DNA of 42,284 nt, from the NCBI RefSeq assembly GCF_029382225.1, contig NZ_JARLTC010000054.1, forward strand, positions 1 through 42,284. The letters are read 5' to 3'. The notes under the pieces were generated by a model. That model searched no databases and was not told the origin of the DNA. It saw only the letters and a list, made by a program, of their open reading frames with translations. How positions within the stretch are numbered: position 1 is the stretch's first letter; every line of letters begins with the position of its first letter. Position numbers and translations under genes: made by a program. This document shows positions 1-9,713 of the stretch, piece after piece. This DNA is from Spongiactinospora sp. TRM90649 (GTDB lineage: Bacteria > Actinomycetota > Actinomycetes > Streptosporangiales > Streptosporangiaceae).

Positions 1-2
1 CC

Positions 3-218
3 CATCTGGGCGCCTTCCAGGCCGCCGCCCGCCTCGTCGTGAGCTCGGCGGAAACCCCGCCGTTCACGCTGCGCACCTGCCCCCTTCCCTCCCCTGACCC
101 GGAGTTGCCGCAGCGCATCCGGGCCGCCGCCGCACAGGCGCACGGCCGTACCCGCGCCCGCCCCGAAGCCCTGCCGCAGGACGACCCGCGGCAGCGACCA
201 ATAGGAGGAAACTCATGA
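3..218 (+). CDS. C-terminal end of a probable conjugative-transfer ATPase (partial)
   Basis: An open frame enters from the left edge and runs about 71 codons to a TGA at 216-218. It contains a stretch reading GAFQAAARLVV, then PFTLRTCPLP, then an Arg/Ala-rich tail. From family knowledge this resembles the C-terminal end of the large HerA/TraG-type ATPases that precede replication-relaxation genes in actinobacterial transfer modules. The stop overlaps the ATG of the next gene (ATGA), so the two are translationally coupled, which supports a real gene. Only the tail is present, so no Walker motif can be checked and the product name rests on context and a weak tail match. Confidence 0.5.
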   Translation, partial: HLGAFQAAARLVVSSAETPPFTLRTCPLPSPDPELPQRIRAAAAQAHGRTRARPEALPQDDPRQRPIGGNS

Positions 219-1054
219 ACGAGCACTACACGCCCCGCGTGCTGGCGTCGCTGGCCACGCGGCTGACCGGCCGTGACCGCAACCTGCTTCGCCTGGTCTG
301 GGACCACAAGGTCCTCACCGGTCACCAGGTCACCCGCATCGCCTTCAACGACCCGAGCACCGCACGCCACCGGCTGGTCAAACTCCACCGCCTCGGCGTC
401 CTGGACCGCTTCCGCCCCAAGCCTCCGGTCGGCTCGGCACCCTGGCACTACGTGCTCGGCGAATCCGGCGCGGCCGTCCTGGCCGCTGAGGAGGGCGTCG
501 AGCCGCCCGAGTTCGGCTATCGCCGCGACCGCGCCCTGACCATCGCCTTCAGCCAGCGTCTCGCGCACACGGTCGGCACCAACGAGGTCTTCGCCGACCT
601 GTACGGCACCGCCCGTCAGACGGACGGATGCCACCTCTCGACCTGGTGGCCCGAGGCCCGCTGCGCCGCACAATGGGGCAAACACGTCCGGCCCGACGCC
701 TACGCCCGCTGGACCGAGGACGGCCGGACGTTGGACTTCTTCCTCGAATACGACACCGGCACCGAGACCCTCGACAGAGTCGCGGCCAAACTGCACGGCT
801 ACGCCGCGCTCGCCTCCGCAAGCGGGATCACCACCCCCGTCCTGTTCCTGACCAGCTCCGCACGACGAGAGACCAGCCTCCACACCCGGCTCCAGCTCCG
901 TGCCACCCAAACGGCAGTGCCATGCGCGACCGCCGTGGCCCGTGCCGCCACCGCAGATGCGATCTGGCTCCCGCACAACCGCAGAGACGGACGGCTCCGC
1001 CTGGCCGCACTCGCCGATCACTGGCCTCAGCTCCCTGCGGAGGGACGCCGATGA
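215..1054 (+). CDS. Replication-relaxation family protein
   Basis: The 279-residue protein opens with a winged-helix-like segment (LTGRDRNLLRLVWDHKVLTG, then TARHRLVKLHRLGVLDRF at about residues 46-63), followed by an alpha/beta nuclease-like part with FFLEYDTGTETLDRVAAKL near residues 171-190. This is the pattern of the actinobacterial replication-relaxation family, which accompanies plasmid and integrative-element transfer genes and is thought to bind DNA. A GGAGG at 204-208 sits before the ATG. The start overlaps the upstream ATPase stop and the stop overlaps the next ATG, so it is the middle gene of a coupled transfer operon. The exact biochemical role is not established. Confidence 0.8.
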   Translation: MNEHYTPRVLASLATRLTGRDRNLLRLVWDHKVLTGHQVTRIAFNDPSTARHRLVKLHRLGVLDRFRPKPPVGSAPWHYVLGESGAAVLAAEEGVEPPEFGYRRDRALTIAFSQRLAHTVGTNEVFADLYGTARQTDGCHLSTWWPEARCAAQWGKHVRPDAYARWTEDGRTLDFFLEYDTGTETLDRVAAKLHGYAALASASGITTPVLFLTSSARRETSLHTRLQLRATQTAVPCATAVARAATADAIWLPHNRRDGRLRLAALADHWPQLPAEGRR

Positions 1055-1719
1055 CGCAGGAAGCCGGACTGGTCCCGGCCATCGCCGTGGGCGGCGGTCT
1101 CATCGCCGGCGTTGTCCTGCTCGCCGGGATGTCCGCTGGCGCCCATTACGCCATCGCCCCTGGGGCCGGCGTATGCGGCGGGGGGAGACAGTGCGGAGAG
1201 GAGGTCATGGCCCTGGCCGGGAGGGGACTCGGCGTGGTCGCCGTGCAGGCCGCGCTGCGCATGCGCGGCGTGCCGTACTCCTGGGGCGGCGGCGGACCGG
1301 ACGGCCCCAGCCTGGGCATCGGGCACGGTGCCGCCACACGGGGTTTCGACTGCTCTGGCCTGACCGAGTACGCGTGGTCGCGGGTCGGCGTCCGGATCGG
1401 TGGCGACACCTCCGCGCAGTGGAAAGCCGGAGTGCACGTGCCCAGGAGTCAGATCAGGTCTGGTGATCTCATCTTCTTCGCGTTCAACCCGGCCAGCCCG
1501 GCGACCATCCACCACGTCGGCCTGGCGATCGACGCCACCCGCATGGTCCATGCCCCGTCCACGGGCAGCACCGTACGGGTCGAAAGTTGGGCGGGCGTCC
1601 CATACCGGGAACGGGAGTTCATCGGCCTCGTCCGGCCTCGACACTCCGCTATCCGCGGTCCTGGCAGCGCCTTGTCACCGAAGGTAAGGTCGTGGCGACC
1701 GATTTCGGCTTTCCTTTGA
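1051..1719 (+). CDS. Secreted or membrane-anchored C40 (NlpC/P60) peptidase
   Basis: The 222-residue protein starts at an ATG that overlaps the previous stop (ATGA). A hydrophobic N-terminal segment (about residues 8-30) looks like a signal anchor. The NlpC/P60 domain follows: the catalytic Cys is Cys101 in FDCSGL, the His is His155 in HHVGL, and a third polar residue is likely His167. Such enzymes cut stem peptides of peptidoglycan. At the end of a transfer operon the likely job is local opening of the cell wall for the conjugation apparatus, which is inference. The last ~25 residues after LVRPRHS do not belong to the domain. A strong hairpin follows at 1740. Confidence 0.85.
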   Translation: MTQEAGLVPAIAVGGGLIAGVVLLAGMSAGAHYAIAPGAGVCGGGRQCGEEVMALAGRGLGVVAVQAALRMRGVPYSWGGGGPDGPSLGIGHGAATRGFDCSGLTEYAWSRVGVRIGGDTSAQWKAGVHVPRSQIRSGDLIFFAFNPASPATIHHVGLAIDATRMVHAPSTGSTVRVESWAGVPYREREFIGLVRPRHSAIRGPGSALSPKVRSWRPISAFL

Positions 1720-1739
1720 TGAAGAACTGATGTTGGTCC

Positions 1740-1765
1740 GAGGGCCGGTTTCGCACCCGGCCCTC
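1740..1765. terminator. Hairpin terminator between converging genes
   Basis: A perfect 9-bp stem (GAGGGCCGG at 1740-1748 with CCGGCCCTC at 1757-1765) encloses an 8-base loop. It lies 20 bases after the NlpC/P60 stop and touches the stop of the opposing gene at 1767. There is no clear T-run on the plus side, so it may act as a bidirectional stem-type terminator as is common in actinomycetes. Confidence 0.7.
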
Positions 1766-1766
1766 A

Positions 1767-2249
1767 TCACTCTTCCAGGCATCGGCGCAACAGCAGGAAG
1801 CCCGGCATCGTCTCCCTCGGCCGGATCCCCACCTCAAATATCTCCGGCTCTTCGAAGACCGGCTCCCCGCTGGGACGGCGCGCGTAGGCGACCCTCCCGT
1901 AGTCCACGCCATCCTCGCGATCGAAGCTCATCCAGGTGATCGCCTCCTGCTCCCCCTCCCTCAGAGGATGGTTGGAGACCGCCCGCACGGCGACCGTCCT
2001 CGGCGGAGTGAACAACCACACCTGCGGAACCGCGAACACCCAGCGCACGACCTCGATCTCCCGCGCCTTATCGGCAGCCCTGGTCTCGAACGCCACCGCA
2101 GCGGCACTGTCGCGCAGGTAGTCGTAGTCACTCAGGACCAGCTTGCTCGTCCCTTCGACGACGGCCAGGGCCGGGCACTCCCGGACCATGATGTTCTTCT
2201 CCAAGCGCTCCACCGTGTCGAACAACAGATGCGCGGTCGCCTCATTCAT
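1767..2249 (-). CDS. Unknown protein, 160 residues
   Basis: I do not recognise the family. The start is set at the ATG whose first base is 2249 because a GGAGGGTGAC ribosome site lies directly before it; the longer open frame reaching 2492 has no such site and its extra N-terminus is Arg/Gly-rich noise. The product is an acidic soluble protein without membrane segments or signal peptide. It has a central alternating-hydrophobic stretch (VVRWVFAVPQVWLF) and ends in FLLLRRCLEE. It stands alone, converging on the transfer operon across a shared hairpin and diverging from the RHS toxin gene. Confidence 0.65.
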   Translation of the reverse strand: MNEATAHLLFDTVERLEKNIMVRECPALAVVEGTSKLVLSDYDYLRDSAAAVAFETRAADKAREIEVVRWVFAVPQVWLFTPPRTVAVRAVSNHPLREGEQEAITWMSFDREDGVDYGRVAYARRPSGEPVFEEPEIFEVGIRPRETMPGFLLLRRCLEE

Positions 2250-2621
2250 GTCACCCTCCACCCCAATGCTTGCAGCGCGCCGCTCCGCCACGGGCGCAGA
2301 AACACGCACCGGGGGGCGTGCGGCCCCGGGAAGGGGAAGGGCGACGTGCACCCAGACGTCGGCATCTGTGATCAAACCGTGATCGTCTCCGCAATCCCGG
2401 CTGACCCGCAAGCTGACCAGGGATTGACCTGCCCGTTGACCCTCATCACGACGATCGCCCGCGTCCCTAACCACACCGCGTGACCACGACACTGCACCGA
2501 ACGCCTTGACCGCTCGCCATCGCTGATCGATATTCCAATTGATCGTTCGTTTTTCAACCTTTACGTTGACAGCGGCGACCGACCGGCGTCGCAGGTTTCA
2601 TTCGCTTTTGGAGGCTGCGGC
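2250..2621. other. Divergent intergenic region before the RHS gene
   Basis: This 372-base gap separates two divergent genes. Open frames crossing it are Arg-rich shadows. The right part (2520-2610) is richer in A/T and carries the candidate RHS promoter at 2539-2567 and a GGAGG ribosome site at 2610-2614. I see no RNA gene or repeat. Confidence 0.5.
2539..2567 (+). promoter_or_regulatory. Candidate housekeeping promoter for the RHS toxin gene
   Basis: TTGATC at 2539-2544 and TACGTT at 2562-2567 are separated by 17 bases, matching an actinomycete HrdB-type -35/-10 pair. Transcription would begin near 2574, leaving a leader of about 48 bases that contains the GGAGG site before the GTG at 2622. 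Prediction from pattern only. Confidence 0.4.
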
Positions 2622-5600
2622 GTGGGTTTTTCGCGTGCCCGTTTATGGCTGATCGGCATTCTGGTGGCCGCGGTGGCCCTGTCCGGGGTCATCGTATTGA
2701 GCGATGCGAATCGCGGCCCCAGCGGTTCGGAACAATCGGTCGAAGGCCGCGAGATCCAGAAAGTCGCCGACACGACAGGTGCCGAGGACGCCCCTCCGCC
2801 GGTACGTGAGAAGGCCCCGCCGAACTGGCCGAAGCCCGCGACCGGGGACGTGCCCGTGGCGGCCACTCCGGCGCCGGTGCCTGGGACGCCGGTCATCGTC
2901 GCCGCCGCCGGGGCGAACGGCCCGGCGAAGGTCCGGATCCAGACCTACGGCCGCGAGGTGGCCGAACGGCTCGGCGGAGTCGGCATGGCCGTACGCACAG
3001 CCCGCGCCGACGGCGTGACGACCCCGGGGAAGGTCCGCCTGGCGCTTGACTACTCCGGCTTTCGTGACGCTCTCCCGGCGACCGCCGTCTCCCGCCTGGC
3101 GATGACCCGGATGCCTGCCTGTGTGCTGGAGCAGAAGCCCGATGAGACCTGCGTGCGCCAGGCACGATCCGCACGCAGGATCGCGGTCCGCAACGACCAG
3201 GCGCGTGGCCGCATCCAGGCGACGGTCGATGCCGACGACTCGGTGTACGTGCTGACCACGGCGGCGGCGGCCGATGACCCCGGAGCGGGAACCGGCAACT
3301 TCGCCGCGACCGACCTGAAGGCGGCGGGCACCTGGCAGGCCGGCGACTCCGGCGGCGGGTTCTCCTACTCCTACCCGATTCCGGTGCCGCCGTCGGTGAA
3401 CGGCCCCGGCCCGGAACTGGCGTTGTCGTACTCGTCGTCGGCGATCGACGGCCTGACCAACTACACCAACAACCAGGCCTCGGTGGCCGGGATGGGCTGG
3501 GACGTCGGAGCCGGGTACATCGAGCAGCGGTTCCGGCCGTGCGCGGAGGACGCGGCCGAGACCTACAAGGGGGACCAGCTCGACTGGAAGGACCTGTGCT
3601 GGGAGTCGCCGGACGAGAACGACGGGGACGCCACGACCACCGACTACACCACCTCTCATCTGGTGGTGTCGCTGGAGGGCAAGTCCACCACGATCGTCAA
3701 GGACAAGGCGACCGGCGCCTACAAGACCGCCGAGGACTACGGGTGGAAGATCGAACGGCTGACCTCCAGCGTCACGCAGCAGCCGTTCTGGCTGGTCACC
3801 ACCATCGACGGCAACGCCTACCGGTTCGGCTACCGCCGCGACTCGATGTGGCAGACCCCCTACCTCGGCGACGATACCGGTGAGCCCTGCCGGGACAAAT
3901 ACCCCAACGAGCACTGCTTCGCCCCGTGGCGCTGGAACCTGGACCAGGAACTCGACACCAACGGCAACCTGGTGGACTACCGCTACCAGCGGGAAGAGAA
4001 CTGGTACTGCATCATCCACGGCGCGATGTGCAACCCCGGCGGGCCGTGGGACCCGGCCGACTCGCGGATCGCCTACGACCGCGGCGGCTACCTCCAGCAG
4101 GTCGAGTACGGCCACAACAAGCTGATCACCGGCACCACACCGATCGCCCGGGTCACCTTCAACGCGGTCGATCGCGGCACACCGCCCGCCTCCGGCGTCC
4201 CCTGGGACGACGACACGCCAAGTGATCTGGACTGCTCCAGCCCCGCCCCGGGCGAGTTCGTGAACTGCGATTCACCCGGCCCGACGTTCTTCACCGGCAA
4301 ACGGCTGAACACCATCGTCACCTCCACCGCCAACACCTCCGGTGGATGGGACGAGGTCACCCGGCTGGAACTCGGCTACAAGTGGGTCTACACCCAGATC
4401 GTGGACCCGCTGCCGCCCGGCGGGCCGGTGCTGTGGCTGGACACCATCCGCACCGTCGGCCTGGCCGGGAGCGGCCCGGACATCCCGCTGCCACCGGTCG
4501 ACTTCGAGGCCACCCTGCTGGACAACCGCGCCGACTACAACGAGAGCCAGGGCAAGGCGCGGCTGCGCTTCCCCCGGATCTCCGCCGTCTACAACGGGCT
4601 GGGCGGGCGCACCGACGTCTCCTACGGCCAGGCCAACCCGTGCCCCGTGCCGTCCGGCTACCCGGCCACCGGCTGGGACAACAACGCCCGCGACTGCTAC
4701 CAGGCCACCCTCGGGGTCTACTACGACGAGGGCGGCATCGCCCGCACCGCCCGCGCGGTGTACATGAAGTGGCTGGCCACCCAGGTCACCGACAAGGACC
4801 TGGTCGGCGGCTCCCCCGACGTGATCACCCGCTATCAGTACGTCGGCACCCCGGCGTGGGCGCGGCCGTTCAACTACAACGACGCCGAAACGGTCAACGG
4901 CACCTTCTGCGGGCTTCCCGCCAACCAGTACTGCAAGCGGCTGAACGAGGACTGGGACGACTTCCGCGGCTACGGCACCGTCCGCACCATCACCGGCGAC
5001 GGACCCGGCCCCGACGACTACAGCGTCACCAGCGCCACCTACTTCCGCGGCATGTACGACGACCCCCGCGCCGACGGCACCACCAAACAGGCCACCGTCA
5101 CCGACTTCGACGGCACCAACCACAACGACCTACGCGTCCTGGCCGGCCGTACCCTCCAGGAACAGACCCTCCGCGCGACCACCGTCACCACCGGCGGCCT
5201 AACCGTCAACGCCCCTGCCCCGGCTGCAGCACCGTCCGGCAAGGGGATCAAGGTGGCCGCAGCCGTCGTCGCCCCCGCCCGCCGCCTGGTGAACCTCCTC
5301 ACCGGCGCCGGCGAGCGCACCCTGGCCTGCACCTATCCCCTGTGGGAGAGCGGCGGCTTCTACATCAAGAACGACCGGGTCACCTGGAAGGACCACCACT
5401 GGGAGGCGACCGCCCCCACACTCTCCGAACCCGGTGCCAGTACCACCTGGCGCGACCTCGGCGTATGTGCGACCACCCCGACGCCCACCGTGACGGCCAC
5501 ACCGACGGTGACCGCCACTCCCACCGTCACCACCACCCCGACCTCCCCGACCGGCCCCGGCCCCAGCGGATTCACCGAGGTCAGCTCCACCCGGTATGAG

Positions 5601-8600
5601 TACGTCCGGACCTCCACCGGCACCGGCCCCGGCATCCACGACCCGCTGATGATCAGCACCAGCCGCGAGGTCACCCGCGAAGCCGCCACCACCGGCTGGC
5701 GCTACACCGACCAGCGCACCACCTACGACACCTACGGCCTGCCGGCCGATGTCAACGACTACGGCGACACCTCCACCGCCGCCGACAACACCTGCACGCG
5801 CACCAGCTACGCCCGCAACACCGCGAAATGGATTCTCAGTCCGACCGCAGAGGAAGTGCGCCGAGCCGGAGACGACTGCGCGACGGGGACGGTGCTCGGC
5901 AGGTCGATCAGACTGTACGACGGTGCCACCACACCATCGGCCAATACGCCCACACGTGGCAATACCACGGAGAAGCGCGCCTTCAGTAGCGGCTCTCAGT
6001 ACAGCGCTGTCCAAACGACCTTCGATGATTACGGGCGTCCTGTATCAGTGACTGACCAGTTGGGCAAGGTCAGTACCACCGCCTACAGCCCAGCGACCGG
6101 CTGGCCACGTACCGGCATCACGGTGACCAACCCGCTCGGCCACACGATCACCACACGCAACGTCGCGCACAATGGCAGGCCGGGGTGGATATCAGATGCC
6201 AACGCCCGCGTCGTCGAGATGGACTACGACGCACTAGGGCGAACGTCGGCACTGTGGGGGCCGAGCGAGCCCCGTACCGGGGGCACTCCGACGGCGACCT
6301 TCGCCTATCAGATCCCCACCGGCAGCAGCGGCCTGGTGACCGGACCGGCAAGAACAACGACACGCCGGATTCTGTCCGGCAGCGGAGCGACCGCGAGCTA
6401 CATCAACGCCTACACCTACGCCGACGGTATGGGGCGGCCCAGGGAGATGCAGACCGTCTCTCCTGCCGGTGGGCGGATCGTAACGGTTACCGGCTACGAC
6501 GCCCGCGGACTGACCACGGTCGAATCCGAGCCCGCCCACAACGGTGGCGAGCCGGGCAGCGGACTACTCAACCCGGCCGTCACGAGCCTGCCGCAGTGGA
6601 CCAAGTCGGCTTATGACTCCTTGGAACGCCCGGTGGCACGTATCGATCACCACCTGGCGAGTGAGCTGCGCCGCATCAGCACCACCTATCCCGGTGCCGA
6701 CCGGGTCGAAGTCACCCCCCCGATCGGCGGAAAGACCGCCACGGTCAGCGATGCGCGAGACCGGCCGACCAAGATCGAGGAATGGGTCGACGGCACGACT
6801 CACCACGACACCACCTACGGCTATGACCACAGCGACAACCTCACTCGCGTAACCGACGCCAAGGGCAACGTTCGGACCTTCACTTACGACTTGCTCGGTC
6901 GCCGCGTCTCTGGCACCGACCCAGACTCCGGATCGTTCAGCGCGGGTTACGATGCGGCCGGTCGCCAGTTGTGGAGCCTGGACGGCAACGACACCAAGAT
7001 CTCCTATACCTACGACGACCTGGGACGGCGCACTGGTCAGTGGTCCGGTGAGGCGGGCACCGGCACCCAACTCGCCAAATGGATCTACGACACCATCGCC
7101 AAGGGGCAGACGACCTCCGCTACCCGTTACCTCAACGGCGAAGCATATGTCGATGCGGTCACCGGCTACGACGCCGCATACCGTCCGACCGGCTCCAAAT
7201 TGACCATTCCCGCTGCTGAGGGGCTCCTGGCCGGAGACTACGTCTCTACCGTCGGCTATGACCGGGCGGGCAACCAGACCCACGCCGGCCTGCCCGCCGC
7301 CGGTGGTCTGCCCGCTGAAACGCTCAGCCTGACCTACACCGGCCTCGGCCTACCCCGTGGCATGACTTCAGACTTCGGGGGCGGCACCACCTACGTCAAC
7401 AACACCGCCTACACCGCTACCGCCCGCCTGGCCGAACGAGCATACGGTGCCAACGCCCAAATCAAGCGTGCCTATGGGCGGGATGAGCAGACCGGCTGGC
7501 TGACCCGGCTGACCACCACCACCAAAGCCGACACCACGGCGCCCCAACTCGCTCAAGACGACCATCTGACCTACAACCAGGCCGGCGATCTGACCCGAAT
7601 CTTGGACGCCACCTCCGCCGTCTCCGGTGCGACCCCTGGCCAGTCCGAGTGCTTTGGATACGACGGACTGCACCGCCTCACCTCCGCCTACACCACCACT
7701 GCGCTCAACTGCGGGCTCGGCTCCAACGATCAGGGAGTCGACCCCTACGACCAGAGCTTCACCTACGACGCGGTCGGGAACATCACCGCTCTAACCGACG
7801 CTGGCATCACCGCTGGCTATACCTACCCTGCCTCCGGCCAGAACGCGGTACGTCCGAACGCGGTCACCGCCATCACACGTCCCGGCCGAACCGATACCTA
7901 CAGCTATGACGATGCGGGCCAACTCACCGCTCGCACCGTGGACGGCAAGCAAGGCACCTTCTCCTGGAACCCGCTCGGCCAGTTGGAGACCGCGACCATC
8001 GACGGCCAGGACACCTCGATGGCCTATGACGCCGACGGCGAACGGCTCATCCGCCGCGACCCCGGTGGCGCCACAACGCTCTACCTCGGCTCCATGGAGA
8101 TCACCGCCTCAGGCGGTCAGGTCAAGGCCACCCGCTACTACACCGGCCCAGACGGCACCGTAGTCGCCATGCGCACAGGCACCGGACTGACGTGGCTCGC
8201 CTCGGGCCTGCACGGCTCGACCCAACTGGCCATCGACGCGGCGACCGGCAACATCCGGCGGGAACGCTACCTGCCCTACGGCCAGCGCCGGGGCGAAGAC
8301 GACCTGCCGTCCACCGACCGCGGGTTCCTCGGCCAGATCGAGGACGAATCCACCGGCCTGACCTACCTGTCCGCCCGCTTCTACGACCCTGCCATCGCCA
8401 AGTTCATCTCCACCGATCCCCTCCTCAGTCTCGAAAAGCCTCAGTGGCTCAACCCCTACAGCTACGCTGGCAACGACCCCATCGGACAGTCGGATCCAGA
8501 AGGTCTGCGCCCCGACCACGGCTGCAGCAGCCCCAAAGAGAAGAACTCGATCGCCTGCAAGAAGGCAGGCGATGACGCCAAGTGGCTGAAATGCGAAAAT

Positions 8601-9713
8601 AAGCACGGAAAGGCGAAATGTAAGGAGTGGCGCAACACCGCTATCGATGTCCAGTTGATGCAGCTGTTCATCAACGACTGCGTCCCATTCGTCGCCTCAC
8701 ACGGCAAGGCGTGCACCCAACTCGCGGGGGCACTTGAAATAACCACCGAGCAGTGGAAGAAACTGGATGAAGACTGGCTCAAAGAGACGAACCTATACAA
8801 GGCCATCGACTTTGTAGCGAGCGACGCACGAGAGTGCCTTGAAGGATCTTGGGTCTCATGCATATCAATGACTGCCGATCTAGCCCCGACCACGAAGGTC
8901 GGCAAGTTTGTCGGCAAATTCTTCAAGATTCTCAAGAAATGTAGCAGCTTCGTCCCCGGCACCCTCGTGCTGATGGCGGACGGCACACGCAAGCCCATCG
9001 AAGCTGTGAAGGTCGGCGACAAGGTTCTTGCCACCGATCCGAAGACCGGTAAACCTTCAGCACAACCAGTCATCGCGCTCATAGCAAGCAAGGGCACCAA
9101 ACACCTTGTCCAGATCACTATTGACGTTGACGGGAAAAATGGCAACGCCATCGGCATCATCATTGCCACTGACCAGCACCCCTTCTGGGTTTCAAACCTA
9201 AAGGTCTGGGCCGATGCTGCGGACCTCCGGCCGGGATCGTGGTTGCAGACAAATACCGGCACACATGTGCAGGTCATTGCCATTAAGTCTTGGATCGCAC
9301 ATGATCGACCGGTTCATAACCTATCGGTTAGCCGCATCCCTACTTACCATGTCGGCGCCGGCGGCGAGAACGTTCTTGTCCATAATGCTGGCCCCTGCTT
9401 CACCGGCCCTCCCCTAAGCATCTCCAGAAAACAGTTCGGCAAGAAATGGGGCAGGCATGCTGAAGACTTCGGGCTGAATGCTGGAGACCCCAAAGCTCGC
9501 GAATGGTTCACTCGCACCATCAAAGATGTGTACACTAATCCAGATGAAGTTCGGCGCGGCGATTGGAACCCCAATCGCGGAGGAGGGAGCGGCTACTGGT
9601 TCTACCGAAAAGGCAAGATCCTGGTAATCCTCAAACCAGACGGGACATTCGTGACGGCATTTCCAGACACCGCGGGAAGCAAATGGTTCAAGAAGGCCAA
9701 GAAAATGAGTTGA
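2622..9713 (+). CDS. RHS/YD-repeat polymorphic toxin with HINT domain and C-terminal toxin tip
   Basis: The 2363-residue protein starts at a GTG with GGAGG seven bases upstream. In order: membrane anchor or signal (about residues 8-26); SpvB-like region (~235-300, with GGGFSYSYPIPVPP); long RHS-like body; a Trp-rich carbohydrate-binding-like patch (~901-950); a Thr/Pro linker (~951-980); many YD repeats; an RHS core ending in the YLSARFYDP and NPYSYAGNDP motifs (~1904-1958); a HINT domain from Cys2107 (CSSFVPGT) through HPFW to the terminal VHN (His2254-Asn2255); and a ~105-residue toxin tip with KKWGRHAEDFG and FVTAFPD. RHS shells enclose the toxin and HINT domains can release it by self-cleavage. 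The tip's fold is unassigned; a small RNase of the BECR type is a guess. Base composition shifts toward A/T from about 8580 on, suggesting exchange of the tip. Confidence 0.92.
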   Translation: MGFSRARLWLIGILVAAVALSGVIVLSDANRGPSGSEQSVEGREIQKVADTTGAEDAPPPVREKAPPNWPKPATGDVPVAATPAPVPGTPVIVAAAGANGPAKVRIQTYGREVAERLGGVGMAVRTARADGVTTPGKVRLALDYSGFRDALPATAVSRLAMTRMPACVLEQKPDETCVRQARSARRIAVRNDQARGRIQATVDADDSVYVLTTAAAADDPGAGTGNFAATDLKAAGTWQAGDSGGGFSYSYPIPVPPSVNGPGPELALSYSSSAIDGLTNYTNNQASVAGMGWDVGAGYIEQRFRPCAEDAAETYKGDQLDWKDLCWESPDENDGDATTTDYTTSHLVVSLEGKSTTIVKDKATGAYKTAEDYGWKIERLTSSVTQQPFWLVTTIDGNAYRFGYRRDSMWQTPYLGDDTGEPCRDKYPNEHCFAPWRWNLDQELDTNGNLVDYRYQREENWYCIIHGAMCNPGGPWDPADSRIAYDRGGYLQQVEYGHNKLITGTTPIARVTFNAVDRGTPPASGVPWDDDTPSDLDCSSPAPGEFVNCDSPGPTFFTGKRLNTIVTSTANTSGGWDEVTRLELGYKWVYTQIVDPLPPGGPVLWLDTIRTVGLAGSGPDIPLPPVDFEATLLDNRADYNESQGKARLRFPRISAVYNGLGGRTDVSYGQANPCPVPSGYPATGWDNNARDCYQATLGVYYDEGGIARTARAVYMKWLATQVTDKDLVGGSPDVITRYQYVGTPAWARPFNYNDAETVNGTFCGLPANQYCKRLNEDWDDFRGYGTVRTITGDGPGPDDYSVTSATYFRGMYDDPRADGTTKQATVTDFDGTNHNDLRVLAGRTLQEQTLRATTVTTGGLTVNAPAPAAAPSGKGIKVAAAVVAPARRLVNLLTGAGERTLACTYPLWESGGFYIKNDRVTWKDHHWEATAPTLSEPGASTTWRDLGVCATTPTPTVTATPTVTATPTVTTTPTSPTGPGPSGFTEVSSTRYEYVRTSTGTGPGIHDPLMISTSREVTREAATTGWRYTDQRTTYDTYGLPADVNDYGDTSTAADNTCTRTSYARNTAKWILSPTAEEVRRAGDDCATGTVLGRSIRLYDGATTPSANTPTRGNTTEKRAFSSGSQYSAVQTTFDDYGRPVSVTDQLGKVSTTAYSPATGWPRTGITVTNPLGHTITTRNVAHNGRPGWISDANARVVEMDYDALGRTSALWGPSEPRTGGTPTATFAYQIPTGSSGLVTGPARTTTRRILSGSGATASYINAYTYADGMGRPREMQTVSPAGGRIVTVTGYDARGLTTVESEPAHNGGEPGSGLLNPAVTSLPQWTKSAYDSLERPVARIDHHLASELRRISTTYPGADRVEVTPPIGGKTATVSDARDRPTKIEEWVDGTTHHDTTYGYDHSDNLTRVTDAKGNVRTFTYDLLGRRVSGTDPDSGSFSAGYDAAGRQLWSLDGNDTKISYTYDDLGRRTGQWSGEAGTGTQLAKWIYDTIAKGQTTSATRYLNGEAYVDAVTGYDAAYRPTGSKLTIPAAEGLLAGDYVSTVGYDRAGNQTHAGLPAAGGLPAETLSLTYTGLGLPRGMTSDFGGGTTYVNNTAYTATARLAERAYGANAQIKRAYGRDEQTGWLTRLTTTTKADTTAPQLAQDDHLTYNQAGDLTRILDATSAVSGATPGQSECFGYDGLHRLTSAYTTTALNCGLGSNDQGVDPYDQSFTYDAVGNITALTDAGITAGYTYPASGQNAVRPNAVTAITRPGRTDTYSYDDAGQLTARTVDGKQGTFSWNPLGQLETATIDGQDTSMAYDADGERLIRRDPGGATTLYLGSMEITASGGQVKATRYYTGPDGTVVAMRTGTGLTWLASGLHGSTQLAIDAATGNIRRERYLPYGQRRGEDDLPSTDRGFLGQIEDESTGLTYLSARFYDPAIAKFISTDPLLSLEKPQWLNPYSYAGNDPIGQSDPEGLRPDHGCSSPKEKNSIACKKAGDDAKWLKCENKHGKAKCKEWRNTAIDVQLMQLFINDCVPFVASHGKACTQLAGALEITTEQWKKLDEDWLKETNLYKAIDFVASDARECLEGSWVSCISMTADLAPTTKVGKFVGKFFKILKKCSSFVPGTLVLMADGTRKPIEAVKVGDKVLATDPKTGKPSAQPVIALIASKGTKHLVQITIDVDGKNGNAIGIIIATDQHPFWVSNLKVWADAADLRPGSWLQTNTGTHVQVIAIKSWIAHDRPVHNLSVSRIPTYHVGAGGENVLVHNAGPCFTGPPLSISRKQFGKKWGRHAEDFGLNAGDPKAREWFTRTIKDVYTNPDEVRRGDWNPNRGGGSGYWFYRKGKILVILKPDGTFVTAFPDTAGSKWFKKAKKMS

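Noticed and set aside
2643..4115. 490-codon minus-strand open frame
   Set aside because: It lies wholly inside the RHS gene, is Val/Arg/Gly-rich without motifs, and arises from high GC at third positions of the true frame.
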